In this document: positions 1 through 9,200 of the stretch, piece after piece | Position numbering within the stretch: position 1 is the first letter of the stretch | Layout of the letters: every line of letters starts with the position of its first letter | DNA from: Gracilaria caudata | Taxonomy: Eukaryota > Rhodophyta > Florideophyceae > Gracilariales > Gracilariaceae | DNA length: 17,601 bases | NCBI GenBank assembly: GCA_030374735.1 | Contig: JASCIV010000523.1 | Location: 1-17,601, forward strand | Reading direction: 5' to 3' | Notes under the pieces: model-generated | Told to the model about the DNA's origin: nothing | Database searches by the model: none | The model's input: the letters and a program-made list of their open reading frames with translations, nothing else | Made by a program: the position numbers and the translations under genes

Positions 1-517
1 GTTCAAGACGCAAAGACCTTATAGCAGTGCGCCTTAGAGGCAAGGTTGTTGGGCGGAGAGAATGTTCAGTTGCAGTATGTTGGGCTCTGCTTAAGTTGGC
101 ATTGAAGACGGGGGGTGGCGAATGCTGTGGCGTTCATTGCTTGACGCGGAACGTGCACAGCAAGCTTGAAGCGAAGGCGAGGTAGCCCCCTTCGTATATC
201 CCAATGTCGCTCAGTGAGTGGCAGTGAAGATGTACGCTCGTGAGGAAGTTCGCGGGGGCTTCCGCGTTGGACACGTTAACCCGGTGTATCGCTTCCATCG
301 GTACCTGTACCTCAGCTCTTATTGAGAGCCTCTCAGTGCGATCTAATTGAAGTCAATTATGGAAAGTACATCTTAATTAATCGAGCCCGGGACGACGTCG
401 GCAGTAAACACCTGCCGCGGGCGGACCAGCACCGGCATAATATGCCATTCCAGCTGATTCGTCCCGGCTTGGTCTTGTCGAACTGTCGAGGATCTGTCTT
501 CAACACGGAGTTCTAAA
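1..517. other. Upstream region and probable 5' UTR of eIF3e
   Basis: I recognise no gene here. One plus-strand frame is open from base 3 to a TAG near 185 (about 60 codons), but its residues match nothing I know. It could be the tail of a gene entering from the left or chance. A GC-rich interrupted hairpin lies at 385-422: GCCCG (385-389), a 9-base bulge, CGGCAG (399-404), loop TAAACAC, then CTGCCG and CGGGC (412-422). If the transcript starts upstream of it, it would sit about 100 bases before the eIF3e ATG. No clear TATA box is visible. Confidence 0.4.
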
Positions 518-1882
518 ATGGAGTTCGACCTCACCAGCACTATCTCCGAGTTCCTAGACCGTCACCTGGTCATTCCGCTGCTGGACTTCATCGGACAGCA
601 TCCACACATGGCGGGTTGTTACAATCAAGAGGATATTATGCGCGCAAAATTGGATCTACTCTCTAACACAGGAATGGTTGACTATGCTATCGAAGTACAC
701 CAGGACTTGTACGGAACTGATCCTCCAGAAGAACTCGTGACCAGACGTGACCGAGTGCTTCTCGCGTTGCAAAGTTTGAGTGAAGATGCTGGTCCTCTTT
801 TGAAGGTCATTAGTGATGAACAGCTGTTTTCAGAGCTTCGAGAGAGTAATTCCTTCAATCTTGAGTTTCTTTCCGAGGCTCATGGTGTAACGGCTGACGT
901 AGTTGAAGCAGCCTATGAGTTCGGAAAGTTTCAGTTTGATTGTGGAAGTTACCAAGATACTGCTACGCTCATGCAGGTGTATCGAATGTTGATGGATGGT
1001 TCTAATCCGGAGAGAGAATTCTTTGCCTTGTGGGGGAAGTTCGCGGCTGACATTCTTAGCTTTCATTGGGATGAAGCCTTGGAAGATATGAACATGTTGC
1101 GCGAGATTATCGATGCTACCGGTCGCCATGTCTTGCTGAATCCTCTTCAACAACTGCAGCATCGCACTTGGCTCATTCATTGGAGTCTTTTTGTTTTCTT
1201 TAATCATAGAGACGGCCGAAACGGGATCATTGACCTTCTGTTCAGCGACAAATATCTCAATACGATTCAAACTAACTGTCCTCATGTTTTGCGGTATCTG
1301 ACAACCGCAGTCATCACTAACAAGAAGAGGCGGGGTGTGTTGAAGGATTTGGTGAAGGTAATCCAGCAGGAGGCTTACGCATATTCAGATCCTATCACAG
1401 AATTTGTGGAGTACCTTTATGTCAATTTTGATTTCGAAGGAGCTCAGGACATGCTGCAGAACTGCGAAGATACCCTTAAACGGGACTTTTTCCTTTACAG
1501 TATGCTTGATGACTTTCTTGAAGATGCACGAAGAACGATTTTCGAGACGTATTGTCGAATTCATCAAGTCATTGACATTGGGATGCTTGCCAGCAAGTTA
1601 AATATGGAGCAAGATGAAGCTGAGAAATGGCTTGTGAATCTTATCCGAAATGCCAGGCTGGATGCCAAGATAGACTCACAGGCTAACCAGGTTATCATGG
1701 GCGTCAGTGTCCCAAGCGTATATGAACAAGTTGTCGATACCACCAAGAACCTATTAATAAGAGCCACGGTCCTGGCCCAAAATTCTGACCGGCCGCACAA
1801 TTATAGTTCTGGAAGCTTCAGAGGAGATGACGATAGAAGAAGTAGAAAGGGTAACCGGAGGGATACACGAATAGCAGCATGA
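518..1882 (+). CDS. Eukaryotic translation initiation factor 3 subunit E (eIF3e/INT6)
   Basis: This is the cytosolic eIF3e subunit, part of the PCI/MPN core of eIF3, which helps load mRNA on the 40S ribosome. The 454-residue length fits the family (human about 445). The N-terminus MEFDLTSTISEFLDRHLV (residues 1-18) matches the conserved eIF3e opening. Other conserved blocks are KFQFDCGSY (137-145), RTWLIHWSLFVFFNH (216-230), LRYLTTAVITNK (258-269), VLKDLVKVIQQE (274-285) and DPITEFVEYLYVNFDF (291-306). The PCI core includes CRIHQ, MLASKLNM and WLVNLIRNARLDAKID (346-386). A few residues after TNK are shorter than in animals. The C-terminus is a basic, arginine-rich tail (residues 435-451) rather than the animal tail. 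The ATG sits in AAAATGG, a good initiation context. It is convergent with RRP42. Family assignment is essentially certain. Confidence 0.97.
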   Translation: MEFDLTSTISEFLDRHLVIPLLDFIGQHPHMAGCYNQEDIMRAKLDLLSNTGMVDYAIEVHQDLYGTDPPEELVTRRDRVLLALQSLSEDAGPLLKVISDEQLFSELRESNSFNLEFLSEAHGVTADVVEAAYEFGKFQFDCGSYQDTATLMQVYRMLMDGSNPEREFFALWGKFAADILSFHWDEALEDMNMLREIIDATGRHVLLNPLQQLQHRTWLIHWSLFVFFNHRDGRNGIIDLLFSDKYLNTIQTNCPHVLRYLTTAVITNKKRRGVLKDLVKVIQQEAYAYSDPITEFVEYLYVNFDFEGAQDMLQNCEDTLKRDFFLYSMLDDFLEDARRTIFETYCRIHQVIDIGMLASKLNMEQDEAEKWLVNLIRNARLDAKIDSQANQVIMGVSVPSVYEQVVDTTKNLLIRATVLAQNSDRPHNYSSGSFRGDDDRRSRKGNRRDTRIAA

Positions 1883-2187
1883 TCTCTAGTACAGGAAACG
1901 TCATAAAGGAAAACTGCCGGTTGATGCAGTTAGCACGTGTGTCGAGGTCTTTGCCGATACTATCCTCCCCTTCTGCATCCGCAGTATCAGCGGAAGCAGC
2001 ATGAACCGCAGCAGAAACGCACATGCTTCATATCTGTCGCGACAAAGATTGCCTTAACATGACGCTACCGCTGTAACGAAAAGCAAGCGTCGCTTATCGC
2101 CCTTCATTTGTCGAATCAAATCTTACTGGCACCGATCACGGTTCGTTTGACGACGGCTGAGAACAAGGGGGCTTGCTTGCCGATATA
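1883..2187. other. Convergent intergenic region between eIF3e and RRP42
   Basis: These 305 bases separate two tail-to-tail genes and must hold both 3' ends. I see no ORF with coding character, no RNA gene and no obvious AATAAA on either strand close to a stop codon. Confidence 0.5.
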
Positions 2188-3078
2188 CTAAGAGAAGAAT
2201 CCCACTGGTTGGACGGACTCCCCTGACAATCGTCTTTCCATATCGGATACTAAGAACTTATCTGTCGCTTCGAAAATTTCCTTTCCCAATTCAGTCGCAT
2301 CTTTCAGCATGCTTGACAGGGTATCAACATCTATACCCCCTGTACCAGCCAAGACTGCCCCACCTGACATTCCTTTTGGAGAAACGCCCATCGTAATTGA
2401 AGCCTTGGAGCACGCTTCTTCTTCGGAATTGCAGTCCGCCAAGTAGATGCCTCTGTCTCCCAAGGAAGCCAAAGTGACGGCAATTGGAGCATCCTTCGCG
2501 CTTTCTAGCATATTAAACTCCTCTTCATCAACCTCAATTTCGTCCTCTTCGTCTGCCTCTCCCGGAATGACAATCACTCTGGGCAGAATGACCACCCGTA
2601 AAGCTGCTCGAACAGCTAGGGACAGTGCGCCAAACAAATTACCACCGCTGTCTAGAACCAATGCGTCTATGTGCAATATCCAGCACTTCTTTCCTTCAAT
2701 AATGGACAGCGATTTTCGCAACTCTCGTGCAACTGGAGAGGAATATAAACGCGTGAGCAGTTGACTTAGTTCAGCGCTTAGATCTGCCCCTCCTCGACCG
2801 ACAAAATCCGGAGACGCCAAACTACTGCACTCCACAGTAAAAGATATTATGCCTTCATCGCGGAGCTCTTGACTGGGTTCCGCAACTTCTGGTTTTATCC
2901 CAACCAAAATGTCTGTTACTTTACCGATTCGTACTCTGGCAGATCCTGATGCTGTTGGCAAAACAGCGGTTTCTAAGGTAACTGGGCGAATGTCTAGCAT
3001 AGCGCGGCCATCACTGCGAACTCCGTCTTTTGCACCGCTTCGAATGTATTCGCTCTCTGCGTCTGATAGAATTTGCAT
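2188..3078 (-). CDS. Exosome complex subunit Rrp42 (EXOSC7), RNase PH fold
   Basis: This is a subunit of the six-membered RNase PH-type ring of the RNA exosome, which threads RNA to Rrp44/Rrp6 for 3'-5' decay and processing in nucleus and cytoplasm. The 296-residue length is normal. The N-terminus LSDAESEYIRSGAKDGVRSDGR (4-25) is the family opening. SGSARVRIG (44-52) followed by TDILVGIKPEV (55-65) is the Rrp42 form of the RNase PH core. FVGRGGADL (92-100), CWILHIDALVLDSGGNLFGALSLAVRAAL (132-160), an acidic loop (residues 174-187) and a C-terminal VGFF follow. Rrp42 is known to be a structural rather than catalytic subunit in eukaryotes. The ATG lies in GCCGCCATG, an ideal start context. It is divergent from GrpE across about 600 bp. 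Rrp45 or Rrp43 is less likely given the SGSARV and terminal VGF motifs. Confidence 0.94.
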   Translation of the reverse strand: MQILSDAESEYIRSGAKDGVRSDGRAMLDIRPVTLETAVLPTASGSARVRIGKVTDILVGIKPEVAEPSQELRDEGIISFTVECSSLASPDFVGRGGADLSAELSQLLTRLYSSPVARELRKSLSIIEGKKCWILHIDALVLDSGGNLFGALSLAVRAALRVVILPRVIVIPGEADEEDEIEVDEEEFNMLESAKDAPIAVTLASLGDRGIYLADCNSEEEACSKASITMGVSPKGMSGGAVLAGTGGIDVDTLSSMLKDATELGKEIFEATDKFLVSDMERRLSGESVQPVGFFS

Positions 3079-3679
3079 GGCGGCATGATCCCGAGGTGAT
3101 GCAGACTTGATTTGGTTCTCTTTGAAGAACTGAACTCAATGGTATCGAATCCGGACCCACCTTTATGCTCTCGTTCTCTTGATTTCTGCTAGGATAGTCC
3201 GTGAGCAAAAAGTTGCAGAGGAATCACACCCAGCGGATTTATTTTTAGAGCGCTACGTCAATTGAAGCCAAAAACGCTCAAACTTTGAAACGTGGAGGTT
3301 CTGGAAATTTCGAGCAATCGCAGTGGCCCACGCCCTGGTCTCGACGAGGGCGTTCGAGTTGATCCGGTGTGATATCATATTAATCGAACCATGCAATCTC
3401 CCGGGCGTCGTCGATCACCCCTTCAGCCGATTTGAACGCGACCTCTGCCAGCCTTTCCTTTCTGTTCCTTAGGCATCACGAACTATCTCTACACTTCGTG
3501 CATAACTTCGCTCTGTACCTTCTCAATCCAAAGGGTGAATACGCACTGCCCAACTCTTCAATCATCAATCTGAGCAGTTTTTCTCGTTGAACCTTATTCC
3601 CCGAAGCTTTCGGAGAACTCGGAAGCCGTTCGCACGCAAACCCATTCATCCTTCGCAAATTGTTTCAATCAGGGACGAG
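3079..3679. other. Divergent promoter region between RRP42 and GrpE
   Basis: The 601 bases between two divergent starts contain no credible gene. A bZIP/CRE-like ACGT core (TACGTCA) lies near 3254. A 6-bp GC stem, CGCCCT/AGGGCG, lies near 3330-3351. The GrpE reading frame runs open through the last 93 bases, from a TTG at 3587, but has no ATG there, so I treat this part as 5' UTR. Confidence 0.5.
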
Positions 3680-4573
3680 ATGGATTGTAAACAATCACCA
3701 TTTGCCTTTGCAGCATCCGTGAGTGCTCTTTCCTCTCGCACAACCGAGTTTTGTGGCTGTGTTTCCAGATTCCGTCCTGCAACAACTCTCCAGCAACCGA
3801 GGGGTAACAGAGCTCGCGTTGTAGCACTTGGTGCAGCACCGCCACCGCCTCCTCCAAGCGAATCTGACGAGAACCGAGATCAGAAGGAGGCGCCGGAGTT
3901 GGAAACTGAGTCTAACACTCAACCAGAGCGCACGGCTCAATCCGAGCCCATCGATGAGGTTACTGCCGATGACATTCTCAATTCCCCGTCCTTCTTAAAA
4001 AAGAAACTGGAAATCGTGCAGAAAGAACTCACCGAGGCTCAGGAAGCTGTCGAACAAGGTTCTAATGTGGTTAAAGAAGAGAAAGATAAGTATGTTCGGT
4101 TAGCAGCAGACTTTGAGAATTACAGGAGACGGAGCATGGAGGACTTGAGAAAACAGGATAACAAGTCTACAGCAAAGGTGTGTAAGGAAATTCTGGGGGC
4201 TCTTGATAATTTTGAACGGGCGATCGCTGCGGTGAAACCCGAGACCGAAAAGGAGAAATCTATTTCCTCTAGTTACCAGGCAATTAACAAGCAACTATTG
4301 GAGGCGCTTACCAAGCTAAAAGTAGAGCCAGTAGATGCGGTTGGCGAGGCATTTGACCCGTCGTTTCACGAGGCAATCCAGAAGATGGAGTCGGAGGATT
4401 ACAAAGAAGATGTGGTTTGTCAGCAGTTCCAAAGAGGATATCGCCTTGGCGACGTGCTTATTCGCCCGGCAATCGTGGGAGTATCCACTGGACCAGGTCC
4501 AGTGGAAGACGATGGAGGAGACGGTGAGCCGATTGCTTTCGAGGATGCAGAGGAAATTGAACAGCCTGTGTAA
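3680..4573 (+). CDS. GrpE nucleotide exchange factor, plastid-targeted
   Basis: GrpE releases ADP from DnaK/Hsp70. This copy is probably the stromal one. From the ATG at 3680 the protein has 297 residues. Residues 1 to about 50 form a presequence rich in Ser, Thr, Ala and Arg, with the motif FAFAASVSALSS (8-19) carrying phenylalanines near the start. A proline run (54-59) and an acidic linker follow. A long coiled coil spans about 105-165, including KDKYVRLAADFENYRRR (135-151). The GrpE signature region is AFDPSFHEAI (224-233), QRGYRLGDVLIRPAIVGVS (251-269). The last 28 residues are a strongly acidic tail beyond the usual end. The frame is open upstream but only reaches TTG, so ATG 3680, in GAGATGG context, is preferred. 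A mitochondrial location is possible but less likely. It is convergent with the DUF1279 gene. Confidence 0.92.
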   Translation: MDCKQSPFAFAASVSALSSRTTEFCGCVSRFRPATTLQQPRGNRARVVALGAAPPPPPPSESDENRDQKEAPELETESNTQPERTAQSEPIDEVTADDILNSPSFLKKKLEIVQKELTEAQEAVEQGSNVVKEEKDKYVRLAADFENYRRRSMEDLRKQDNKSTAKVCKEILGALDNFERAIAAVKPETEKEKSISSSYQAINKQLLEALTKLKVEPVDAVGEAFDPSFHEAIQKMESEDYKEDVVCQQFQRGYRLGDVLIRPAIVGVSTGPGPVEDDGGDGEPIAFEDAEEIEQPV

Positions 4574-4747
4574 AAACATGTCTGTACCACATGCTTAAGT
4601 TTTAATGTAAACAGCAGCATCTATTTTGCGTGTGATAACGTTTTGCCCGTGTTCATAGACTGGTTATGCTACTTCCTTTTTATTCAAGACTGAGTTTCCC
4701 GTAACATTCAAAACCCCGAGTGTCGTTTAACGCGTACACGAGTATGA

Positions 4748-5278
4748 TTATGAAGATGCTTCTTCTGATTCTGCATCTTTCTTGAAGAAATTAGCCACTA
4801 CTGGTGTCGCGGCGACGGTGAGCGGAAATCGGAGAGGGCTCATTGCTTTGTGGGCTACGTATGCAATCGCAGCTGTGCTTGCCGTGTCAGATATGTTGTC
4901 AATGATAGAAGGTCTTCCGAGGGGGGTCATAGCCAAGAAATCACCGAAGGAATTCATTAATGCTCTGACATCCACACCAATTGCAACCATTGCATACAAA
5001 ACCGCGTACGATATGATCGACAGTCCGATTGAGGTGCCCAAATAAGAACCACCATAGAGCTTTGCCAACTCCTTTGCATCGGGCTTTGTGGAATTGCTAC
5101 TCGACATGCATGTTAGTACCCGTGGTGCGGTACAGGCGGGTCTATCGTCAACAAGCCATCGAACGCGTCGCGTAGGTAGGGGTTGGGTTCGCGATAGTCC
5201 TGAAAACTTGCGGTTTGCCCAAGCGACGGTCGTGTGTGCCTTTTGAGAGGCTCGTGTGTAGTTGATGATAAAAGCCAT
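4748..5278 (-). CDS. DUF1279 (FAM210-like) membrane protein, probably plastid
   Basis: The 176-residue protein begins MAFIINYTRASQ, a presequence with an early phenylalanine, and its basic N-terminal 57 residues look like a plastid transit peptide. The conserved domain covers about 68-165. AKELAKLYGGSYLGTSIGLSIISYAVLYAMVAIGVDV (68-104) is the family pattern of a short helix, a glycine turn, one hydrophobic membrane segment and a GVDV end. STAAIAYVAHKAMSPLRFPLTVAATPVVANFF (134-165) matches the second half, with its HKAxSPxRxPxT core. A charged tail closes the protein. DUF1279 occurs in mitochondrial FAM210 proteins of animals and in organelle proteins of plants. The molecular role is not established, so none is asserted. 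The ATG is in GGAAGATGG, a good context. Plastid rather than mitochondrial location is inferred from the presequence style. Confidence 0.82.
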   Translation of the reverse strand: MAFIINYTRASQKAHTTVAWANRKFSGLSRTQPLPTRRVRWLVDDRPACTAPRVLTCMSSSNSTKPDAKELAKLYGGSYLGTSIGLSIISYAVLYAMVAIGVDVRALMNSFGDFLAMTPLGRPSIIDNISDTASTAAIAYVAHKAMSPLRFPLTVAATPVVANFFKKDAESEEASS

Positions 5279-5855
5279 CTTCCTCAGACCTGACGTCGAG
5301 CTCCCGGTTGAGCGCTTTTTTCTTGTGTAACGACGCGTTGCTCAAGCTGGATGTGGTCTGGAACAAGATAAATGAAGTTGCAGAACGTGTTGATATCTGT
5401 AACACTGATATTGTGGCACGAATAGTTTAGAAATGCAGATTCCATCTGCCATGGAATGTCCTCTTTAAGTTATCGAAGTGAATGGACAGACGGACTTGAG
5501 CTGGTGCATCTTGGACACCTCAGGAGATCTGACCTCTGCTTCACCGAAAAGAGGTCAGGGAGTTCGCTACAACCGTACACTAGCTCTTGAGCTCTTAATT
5601 TATTTCAACTTTTTACACTCCCCAGAAATTCTAATTTCAAACACTAGTAGAATCCCGCCTAGCAAGACCAAGGGTAACTTGCCCTTGAGAGTACGAAGTC
5701 CACACTGCCCCGCTATCCAACTTTCAACATCCACTTCCGTTTGGAACTCTTGCTGAAGTCTACGAAGCGAAGTTCGTTTGCGTACAACGGTATCTACGGG
5801 TCTACCACACACACCTTCATTACAATTACAAGTAGCACCTCCGTACAGACTTCTC
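5279..5855. other. Divergent promoter region between DUF1279 gene and APC13
   Basis: This is 577 bases without a recognisable gene. It contains one clear inverted repeat at 5529-5558, listed separately. The APC13 reading frame is open for 78 bases upstream of its ATG but begins on TTG. Confidence 0.5.
5529..5558. repeat. 9-bp inverted repeat in the DUF1279/APC13 promoter region
   Basis: CTGACCTCT (5529-5537) and AGAGGTCAG (5550-5558) are exact reverse complements separated by 12 bases. It could be a dimeric-factor operator-like site or a hairpin in a transcript. No function can be assigned from sequence alone. Confidence 0.6.
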
Positions 5856-6137
5856 ATGGATATGAATTTCAGTGCCCCAATTCACCAAGATCCTCTTCTC
5901 GTAATCCATATTGTCGACGAAGAATGGGCCACGGAATCTCTTCCAACAGAAGACATAGAACTGCCACCCTCCGTAATTCCCACAATTGAAGATGATGATC
6001 ACGCAGCTGCTGATGAACAAGAGAATGAAGATGATAAGTGGAACGATATGGGTCTGGAAGACTTTCCAGGCTTAGAAAGTGCGCTACCAAACGGTTCAAC
6101 TTTACCAACAACTGCCCCGACGTCAGGCCGTCGCTGA
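5856..6137 (+). CDS. Anaphase-promoting complex subunit 13 (APC13/Swm1-like)
   Basis: This small 93-residue acidic protein matches the APC13 pattern, a short subunit that staples the TPR arm of the APC/C ubiquitin ligase. DPLLVIHIVDEEWATESLPTEDIELP (12-37) aligns with the family's opening of a hydrophobic strand, an acidic D-D/E-x-W turn, and LPxEDIxLP. An acidic linker then leads to KWNDMGL (61-67), matching the conserved KWTDLAL near the family's C-terminus. The length fits (human 74). The ATG at 5856 is the first in frame. A second ATG two codons later (5862) has a better upstream purine. The C-terminal tail (about 71-93) is low in complexity and not conserved. It lies tail-to-tail with NCAPD2 at 104 bp. 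The identification rests on motif order in a short protein, so moderate confidence is given. Confidence 0.75.
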   Translation: MDMNFSAPIHQDPLLVIHIVDEEWATESLPTEDIELPPSVIPTIEDDDHAAADEQENEDDKWNDMGLEDFPGLESALPNGSTLPTTAPTSGRR

Positions 6138-6241
6138 CGAGTACGCAAATAACTTTGATAGAGTCAGGAGTGAACCCTCGCTAATGGTATGCGCCGAGTA
6201 CAATAATGTTTGACATCAATGTGCCCTTTATCAAGACAGGT

Positions 6242-9200
6242 TTATTCTTCATCGTCATCTGCGGATAGCCTTATGCCTCTTGCACGCCTCCTGGAACCTT
6301 GAGCCCTCTTATCCTGTGCAACCTCGAAATTATCTACTTCATCACATGTCTCATCATCTGAAAGTGCCGTAGCGTCACTTTCATCTGAGTCCTCGCTATC
6401 GTCCACCGCATCAGAATCACCTTCAGATCCAGAAGAGACAACCACCTTCTGCCTAGGAGCTCTAGGTCGCCTACTTGGCCTTGCCTTATCGCTTGCGGCG
6501 CGCCTGCGTCTTGAGCCTCCACGTTCAGGTAGTTGTTCAGGTAGTTGTTCAGGTAGTTGTTCAGGTAGTTGTTCAGGCAGTTGCGGACTATTCTCGATCT
6601 CGTGCACAGGTGTCCTTGCCCTTTCAATTTTCTGTAGCAACTCCTCGATTGTTTGAGCCAACGAAGCTGGAACTCCTTGCTTGTTACACTTTGACACCGC
6701 CGCAGAAATGTATTCATAGACATCATCGTTATTCAACTTGCAGCCGTACGATTTAAAGTTCTCGTTCAGTTTCTTAAGCCCTCTTTCCGATATGTTCAGA
6801 ATAGAAATACAGTATGCAAGTTCCTGTGCCTCGCGATCACTCTCACTTGTTCTGAAACGATGACAAAGCTTTTCGACCATTCCGTCTCCATGCTTTTCCT
6901 TATCCATTAAGCCAACGAGGAACGACACCACGGTCTTGAATCCACTCTTGGTTAGGTCATCCATCTTGCTCATACAACTAATTGTGTCAGGAAGAATGTT
7001 ATAAATGGCGTTTGCTGCCTTGCGAGCTAGTTCATTGAAGAAAAGCTTGGCCAGTTCTGCAATTCTTTTGTCGTCGTCAAGAATACAGATAGCCAAGCCC
7101 ACAATCTGGCCCTTCACCTTAATCATATCATTCAGGATAAGATGTGTGAGAGTCATGAGGGTATTCTTTCTAACTCTTTCATCACTGTCGCGGAGCGATG
7201 CATAAATATGAGATGACCACGGCTCCACTAGATTTGGAAATCTGAACGCTAAATCTCCGAGAGCTGTGACAGCGTTAGATCGCACTTGTGGATCAGTAGC
7301 TCCAGAAAGAATTGAGAACAGAAGTCGAAGATTGGACTCGCAGAACCTCTCCTGCACGCACATTAACTTTGCCAAACACAGCACCGCCGACGCCTGTAAT
7401 ATTGGTTTTGCCGCATTGTCACTCGCTATCTTTCTGGCTAAGGTACCGTATCGCCCGAGCAATGAAGAAGGATTCACCAACTCTTTCTCTGCAAGTTCAA
7501 GGGCACGATCGGCCTCTGCATTCGCTTGCTCTTCGTCATCATGATTTCCGTCAGTCTTAGCCTGTTCCGCGATATTCTTCCGCACTTTAGATATCAAGAT
7601 TTCGATGCGAACGAGTTCTTTGACAGCGACATGGCCAACAACAACCAAAAACCGAGAGAGTTCAATGATTTTGACAGCTGCTGCGTTGGAATGGAGTTCA
7701 GAAGCTAAATCCCGAATGAGACCACCAACAACTCGTTCGGGTTCGGGAGAAACTTGGAAAATCGCATTCAAGGCTTGCTCAACGGCAGCCATCGAATCGG
7801 ATGTCTTGGCAACATTGCAAAGTTGATGCGAGAGATGACTGTCAACATCAGTCCCGCTTTGAAGCTTGCACAAGGCCGCACAGGACCATCGCGAGTACGC
7901 TGGATCACGTATACCGACAGATTCGAGCACACTGATTTTCTGTTGAAGCGTTTGGGGACGCTCCGCGGCAATCATTCCAACTAGAATGCAGGCAGTGCGG
8001 CGCTGTGCCTCACTGGCACCAGGAATTCGACCCTCGAAAAGATCCCACAGTACCGCTATGACTGCAGGCGAGATAATGTTGGCTTCTTCATCTTGAAACA
8101 TAGCCGATATCAGAGACTCAAGGCATGCCAGTTCTCCGGTGGTTGCACCAAGTCCAAGAGCCACCAAGCTCTTTGCAATTGCCAGAGCTGCATCTTTCTC
8201 GCCAACAAGTTCAAGGCCTCCCGGACAGAGGAGCTTCGTATATGCTTTCACAGAAATCTGTCTAACGTTTGTTTCTCGGGCTAGAATTAAGGGAAGCATT
8301 TTGCGAACTGCAACACCGGCCGCAGCTTCGAGCTGAAACTGAACAGCTGTAATGAGAAAAGAAACGGATTCTGCGACATCTGTTACACTTTTGGAGCGAA
8401 GCATATCGTATAGACTATGCAGCCCATTCTCAACCGCGTCCGTAAATGCAATAGACGACGCATAGTACTTCCGCTTTAGAACAAGTTCATTGTCTTCTTC
8501 TTCATCTTGATCTGATTGATTTTCTCGACTAGATTCAACTTCCTCGACGTCTTTTCCAAGAAGCCCTTCTGCCTCGTCTGAAGTGGAGGCATCTGCGGGT
8601 GAGCTGTTCTGAGTCCCTTTTGACTGTGGCGTACTGACTGACTCATTATCATCTAGCTGTCCCTCGTCTTGTTCGGATTCGTTCTCCTTCTCAGTGTCAT
8701 CGGCCGAAATTGGATTTTCTTCCCCTACAGCCTGAGTACTATCAGCTTGTTCGACATCTGTGGGAGGTGATATTTCTTTCCATTTCAACTCGAAATGGGA
8801 ACGCTTCAAGGAAGGTCCGAACGGATTGTTTTGTAGCAATGCTGCAAGCAGTTGAGCGGCATATTTTCTAACAGCCACAGCTTTGTCCTCTAGCCTGGAT
8901 GTAGCCATCTCCGCCAAGGACGGATAAAGGGAAATTGGGACTTTCTTCGCGTTTGCAATAGAGATCCAGGCTTGCATTGCTTTGCTTCGTGTAAAAGCAT
9001 GAATATCACGATGAGCTCTGTCGAGCAAAACCTGAAGTAATGGATCCTTTGGATCTGGCTTGGTTTCAATAAGAGTACCAATCAAATGAATGATTCCGTT
9101 CCTGACGATGTAGCTATCGCCGTCGAGTTGGGAGAGAAGCAGAGCAAGGTTTGCGCGACATAAGTCTGGGAGCCTCTCAGACAATTCTGAAACAAAAGCT

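Noticed and set aside
322..516. 64-codon frame ending just before the eIF3e start, considered as an upstream ORF
   Set aside because: It begins on TTG, has no conserved residues and is probably leader or promoter sequence.
830..1285. Long antisense ORF within eIF3e, and similar long antisense frames within RRP42, GrpE, FNR and DM13
   Set aside because: They are frame shadows of genes with clear family matches, and none shows a recognisable domain.
3318..3375. tRNA-like boxes (CGCAGTGG and GTTCGAGTT)
   Set aside because: The T-arm does not pair, and no acceptor or anticodon stem can be drawn at the right spacing.
3587..3679. 31-residue extension of GrpE
   Set aside because: It begins on TTG and hides the early-phenylalanine presequence that starts at ATG 3680.
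6524..6583. Regular short repeat that could suggest a CRISPR array
   Set aside because: The units are contiguous 12-mers with no spacers and lie in frame inside NCAPD2, coding for QLPE.
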